From Vreelandella olivaria (lineage in GTDB: Bacteria > Pseudomonadota > Gammaproteobacteria > Pseudomonadales > Halomonadaceae), in NCBI RefSeq assembly GCF_023507745.1, contig NZ_JALPZO010000039.1, forward strand, positions 1 to 64,000: DNA of 64,000 nucleotides, read 5' to 3'. Below the pieces are notes generated by a model. It made no database searches and had not been told where the DNA came from. It was given only the letters and a program-made list of their open reading frames with translations. Every line of letters begins with the position of its first letter. The stretch's first letter is position 1. Shown here piece by piece: positions 62,863 through 64,000 of the stretch. Both the position numbers and the translations under genes were made by a program.

Positions 62863-63441
62863 TTAGCCAAATACCGGTACGCCGATGATCAGCGTGTGCA
62901 GATAGAAAGCAAACAGGACATAAGCGCCAAGGCCGATGACCACGGTAGTAACCGTTGCCGGTATTGAGGTAGCCACAACAATCGGGGGATTAAGCCGGTC
63001 ACGTTTTTTGGCAGTTTTAAACGCCAGGATGGCCCATACCAAAAAGGCTGCAAAAAAGATGATATCCCCAAGCCGCCCATTCACCAGTAGGTGAGCAAGC
63101 GCCCAGACTTTGACGGCCAGCATCATCGGGTGACCAAGCTTCGCCTTGATAGCATTACCCGGCACGTAGGCCGCCACCAGCATGATGAAGGCGGGCAACA
63201 TCAGCAACGCCACCGCGTGGCGCAACCCTATGGGCGGAAACCAGACGTAAACAGGGTTTAAACGCATTTGTCCGAAACCATAAATAGCGATTGCCAAACC
63301 AATCACTGATACGACAGAAAACGCCAGCTTCCAGGTATTTTGACCCAGTTTGGCGATCTGTTGTTGACGCCAGTTTTCAGCAAAAATACGTACAGAGTGA
63401 CTGCCAAGAAATATCAGCAGACCCAATATCATAACGGCCAT
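62863..63441 (-). CDS. NnrU family membrane protein
   Basis: A 192-aa integral membrane protein with about five helices. AVMILGLLIFLGSHSVRIFAENWRQ is the NnrU start, and GLRHAVALLMLPAFIMLVAAYVPGN and KLGHPMMLAVKVWALAHLLVNGRLGD are family stretches (the GHPMMLAVKVWALAHLL motif). NnrU was found with nitrite/nitric oxide reductase genes, but distant members such as this one often lie away from them. GGGAG precedes the ATG at 63441. No denitrification genes are in the window. Confidence 0.85.
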   Translation of the reverse strand: MAVMILGLLIFLGSHSVRIFAENWRQQQIAKLGQNTWKLAFSVVSVIGLAIAIYGFGQMRLNPVYVWFPPIGLRHAVALLMLPAFIMLVAAYVPGNAIKAKLGHPMMLAVKVWALAHLLVNGRLGDIIFFAAFLVWAILAFKTAKKRDRLNPPIVVATSIPATVTTVVIGLGAYVLFAFYLHTLIIGVPVFG

Positions 63442-63543
63442 GGTGTAGCTCCCAGGTTTTATTGCAAGTCGTTGGTCGACACAGAGAATGCCACAGACAC
63501 GCCTAACATTAATATGCATCTCTCATATGATGTGAGTGATTAC

Positions 63544-64000
63544 CTAACGCTTACCAGCCTGAGTTGTTGTTAGATAGGCCAACGTGATACTCACCAGGGT
63601 AGAGGCTACCAGCGCCCCAAGGAAAGGCCCCAGCGTGGGAATACCGCCTGGAAAGCTGGCGGCGACCACACCCGCCACTATATCTCCCTGACTCAACCAG
63701 CCAGGTAGCACCGCTCCCACAAGCCCTGCCACGCCACCACCCACCGCCGCCATCGGCGTCATGCGCTGCCAAAGCCCCAGCAGTATGGGCACGACGATTG
63801 CCGCACACAGCAAATCTGCAATTAAAAACAAGCGCAGGACAGATAATCCCTGTAACGCAACCAATATTACCGGCACCATTAAGGCCACCGTCAACCAGCG
63901 GGCTTTCGTTAGCGATTCATGCTGATGCTCGCCACGCCCCACCCATAGCGATGCAATGCCGTTTTGCAGCGTATCCACGCTGGAGGTCACTAATGTCACC
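63544..64000 (-). CDS. Sodium:solute symporter family protein, C-terminal part (partial)
   Basis: About 151 codons are visible, running off the right edge. SSVDTLQNGIASLWVGR near the start is the typical end of the cytoplasmic loop in SSS transporters (D-x-x-Q/N-G-I), followed by three or four hydrophobic helices (ARWLTVALMVPVILVALQGL, LFLIADLLCAAIVVPILLG, AAVGGGVAGLVGAVLPGW, GPFLGALVASTLVSITLAYL). It lies downstream of a GTG-like codon at the edge that is not a true start. The substrate cannot be told from the fragment; the urea/proline/acetate branches are all possible. Confidence 0.7.
   Translation of the reverse strand, partial: VTLVTSSVDTLQNGIASLWVGRGEHQHESLTKARWLTVALMVPVILVALQGLSVLRLFLIADLLCAAIVVPILLGLWQRMTPMAAVGGGVAGLVGAVLPGWLSQGDIVAGVVAASFPGGIPTLGPFLGALVASTLVSITLAYLTTTQAGKR

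Noticed and set aside
1-64000. CRISPR arrays, tRNA or rRNA genes, intact insertion sequences
   Set aside because: I saw no regularly spaced direct repeats, no cloverleaf-like sequence and no intact transposase; a tRNA or repeat search program would be needed to exclude them fully.

Overview
The window looks like chromosomal DNA of a moderately halophilic gammaproteobacterium, most like Halomonas/Vreelandella. This is inferred from gene content, medium GC and the acidic composition of its exported proteins (glycerophosphodiesterase, the soluble part of a PQQ-type dehydrogenase, a Glu-rich tail on malate:quinone oxidoreductase). I see no rRNA, tRNA, CRISPR, intact insertion sequence or prophage. 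Most of the DNA is accessory metabolism: transporters, their regulators, and small redox or amino-acid enzymes.

Left part (1-15 kb). A LexA-type SOS box lies at the edge, followed by a frameshifted DUF427 remnant, an ABC-F ribosome-associated ATPase, a VOC protein, an AraC regulator with a LysE exporter, a C-N hydrolase whose 3' end runs into a decayed HigA antitoxin, and a Fic protein split by a frameshift. The trpBA pair with divergent TrpI-like regulator follows, then a methyltransferase/NAD(P)-binding pair, a membrane-anchored PQQ-type sugar dehydrogenase and a secreted GDPD.

First transport/catabolic island (15-22 kb). An SsuABC-type ABC transporter, a GntR regulator, a flavin reductase and a cytosine-deaminase-like amidohydrolase. 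An ATTG-N4-CAAT motif recurs in front of the ABC operon, the GntR gene and (imperfectly) the amidohydrolase, so GntR probably controls all three.

Second island (27-36 kb), the most interesting part. A NifA-like sigma-54 activator (GAF, AAA+, Fis) closes an operon for a Tat-exported NrtA-type binding protein, permease and ATPase. Divergently lie an acyl-CoA-dehydrogenase-fold flavoprotein and a rubredoxin fused to its own FAD reductase; an OsmC protein lies beyond the activator. Three sites with exact GG-N10-GC spacing precede the ABC operon, the flavoprotein operon and osmC, with related AACAATGTC dyads about 100-150 bp upstream of each. This reads as one self-contained sigma-54 regulon for uptake and flavin/rubredoxin-dependent attack on a scarce compound, perhaps an organosulfur or nitrogen source.

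Middle (36-51 kb). A DUF1611 (DgcN-like) protein coupled to an alanine-racemase-fold enzyme, a methyltransferase, two chemoreceptors (one with a C-terminal CheR tether), an alcohol dehydrogenase with a divergent small transcription unit, a VOC/LysR pair, malate:quinone oxidoreductase and several small proteins.

Third island (51-62 kb). Flavin reductase, single-chain aconitase-family enzyme, GntR and LysR regulators, a TAXI-TRAP transporter coupled to a D-2-hydroxyacid dehydrogenase, then a proline-racemase-superfamily protein with an atypical Ser/Thr active site and an MDR oxidoreductase. ArfB, whose ribosome-binding site sits in a hairpin, and a DUF1289 protein are embedded here. The window ends with NnrU and a truncated sodium:solute symporter.
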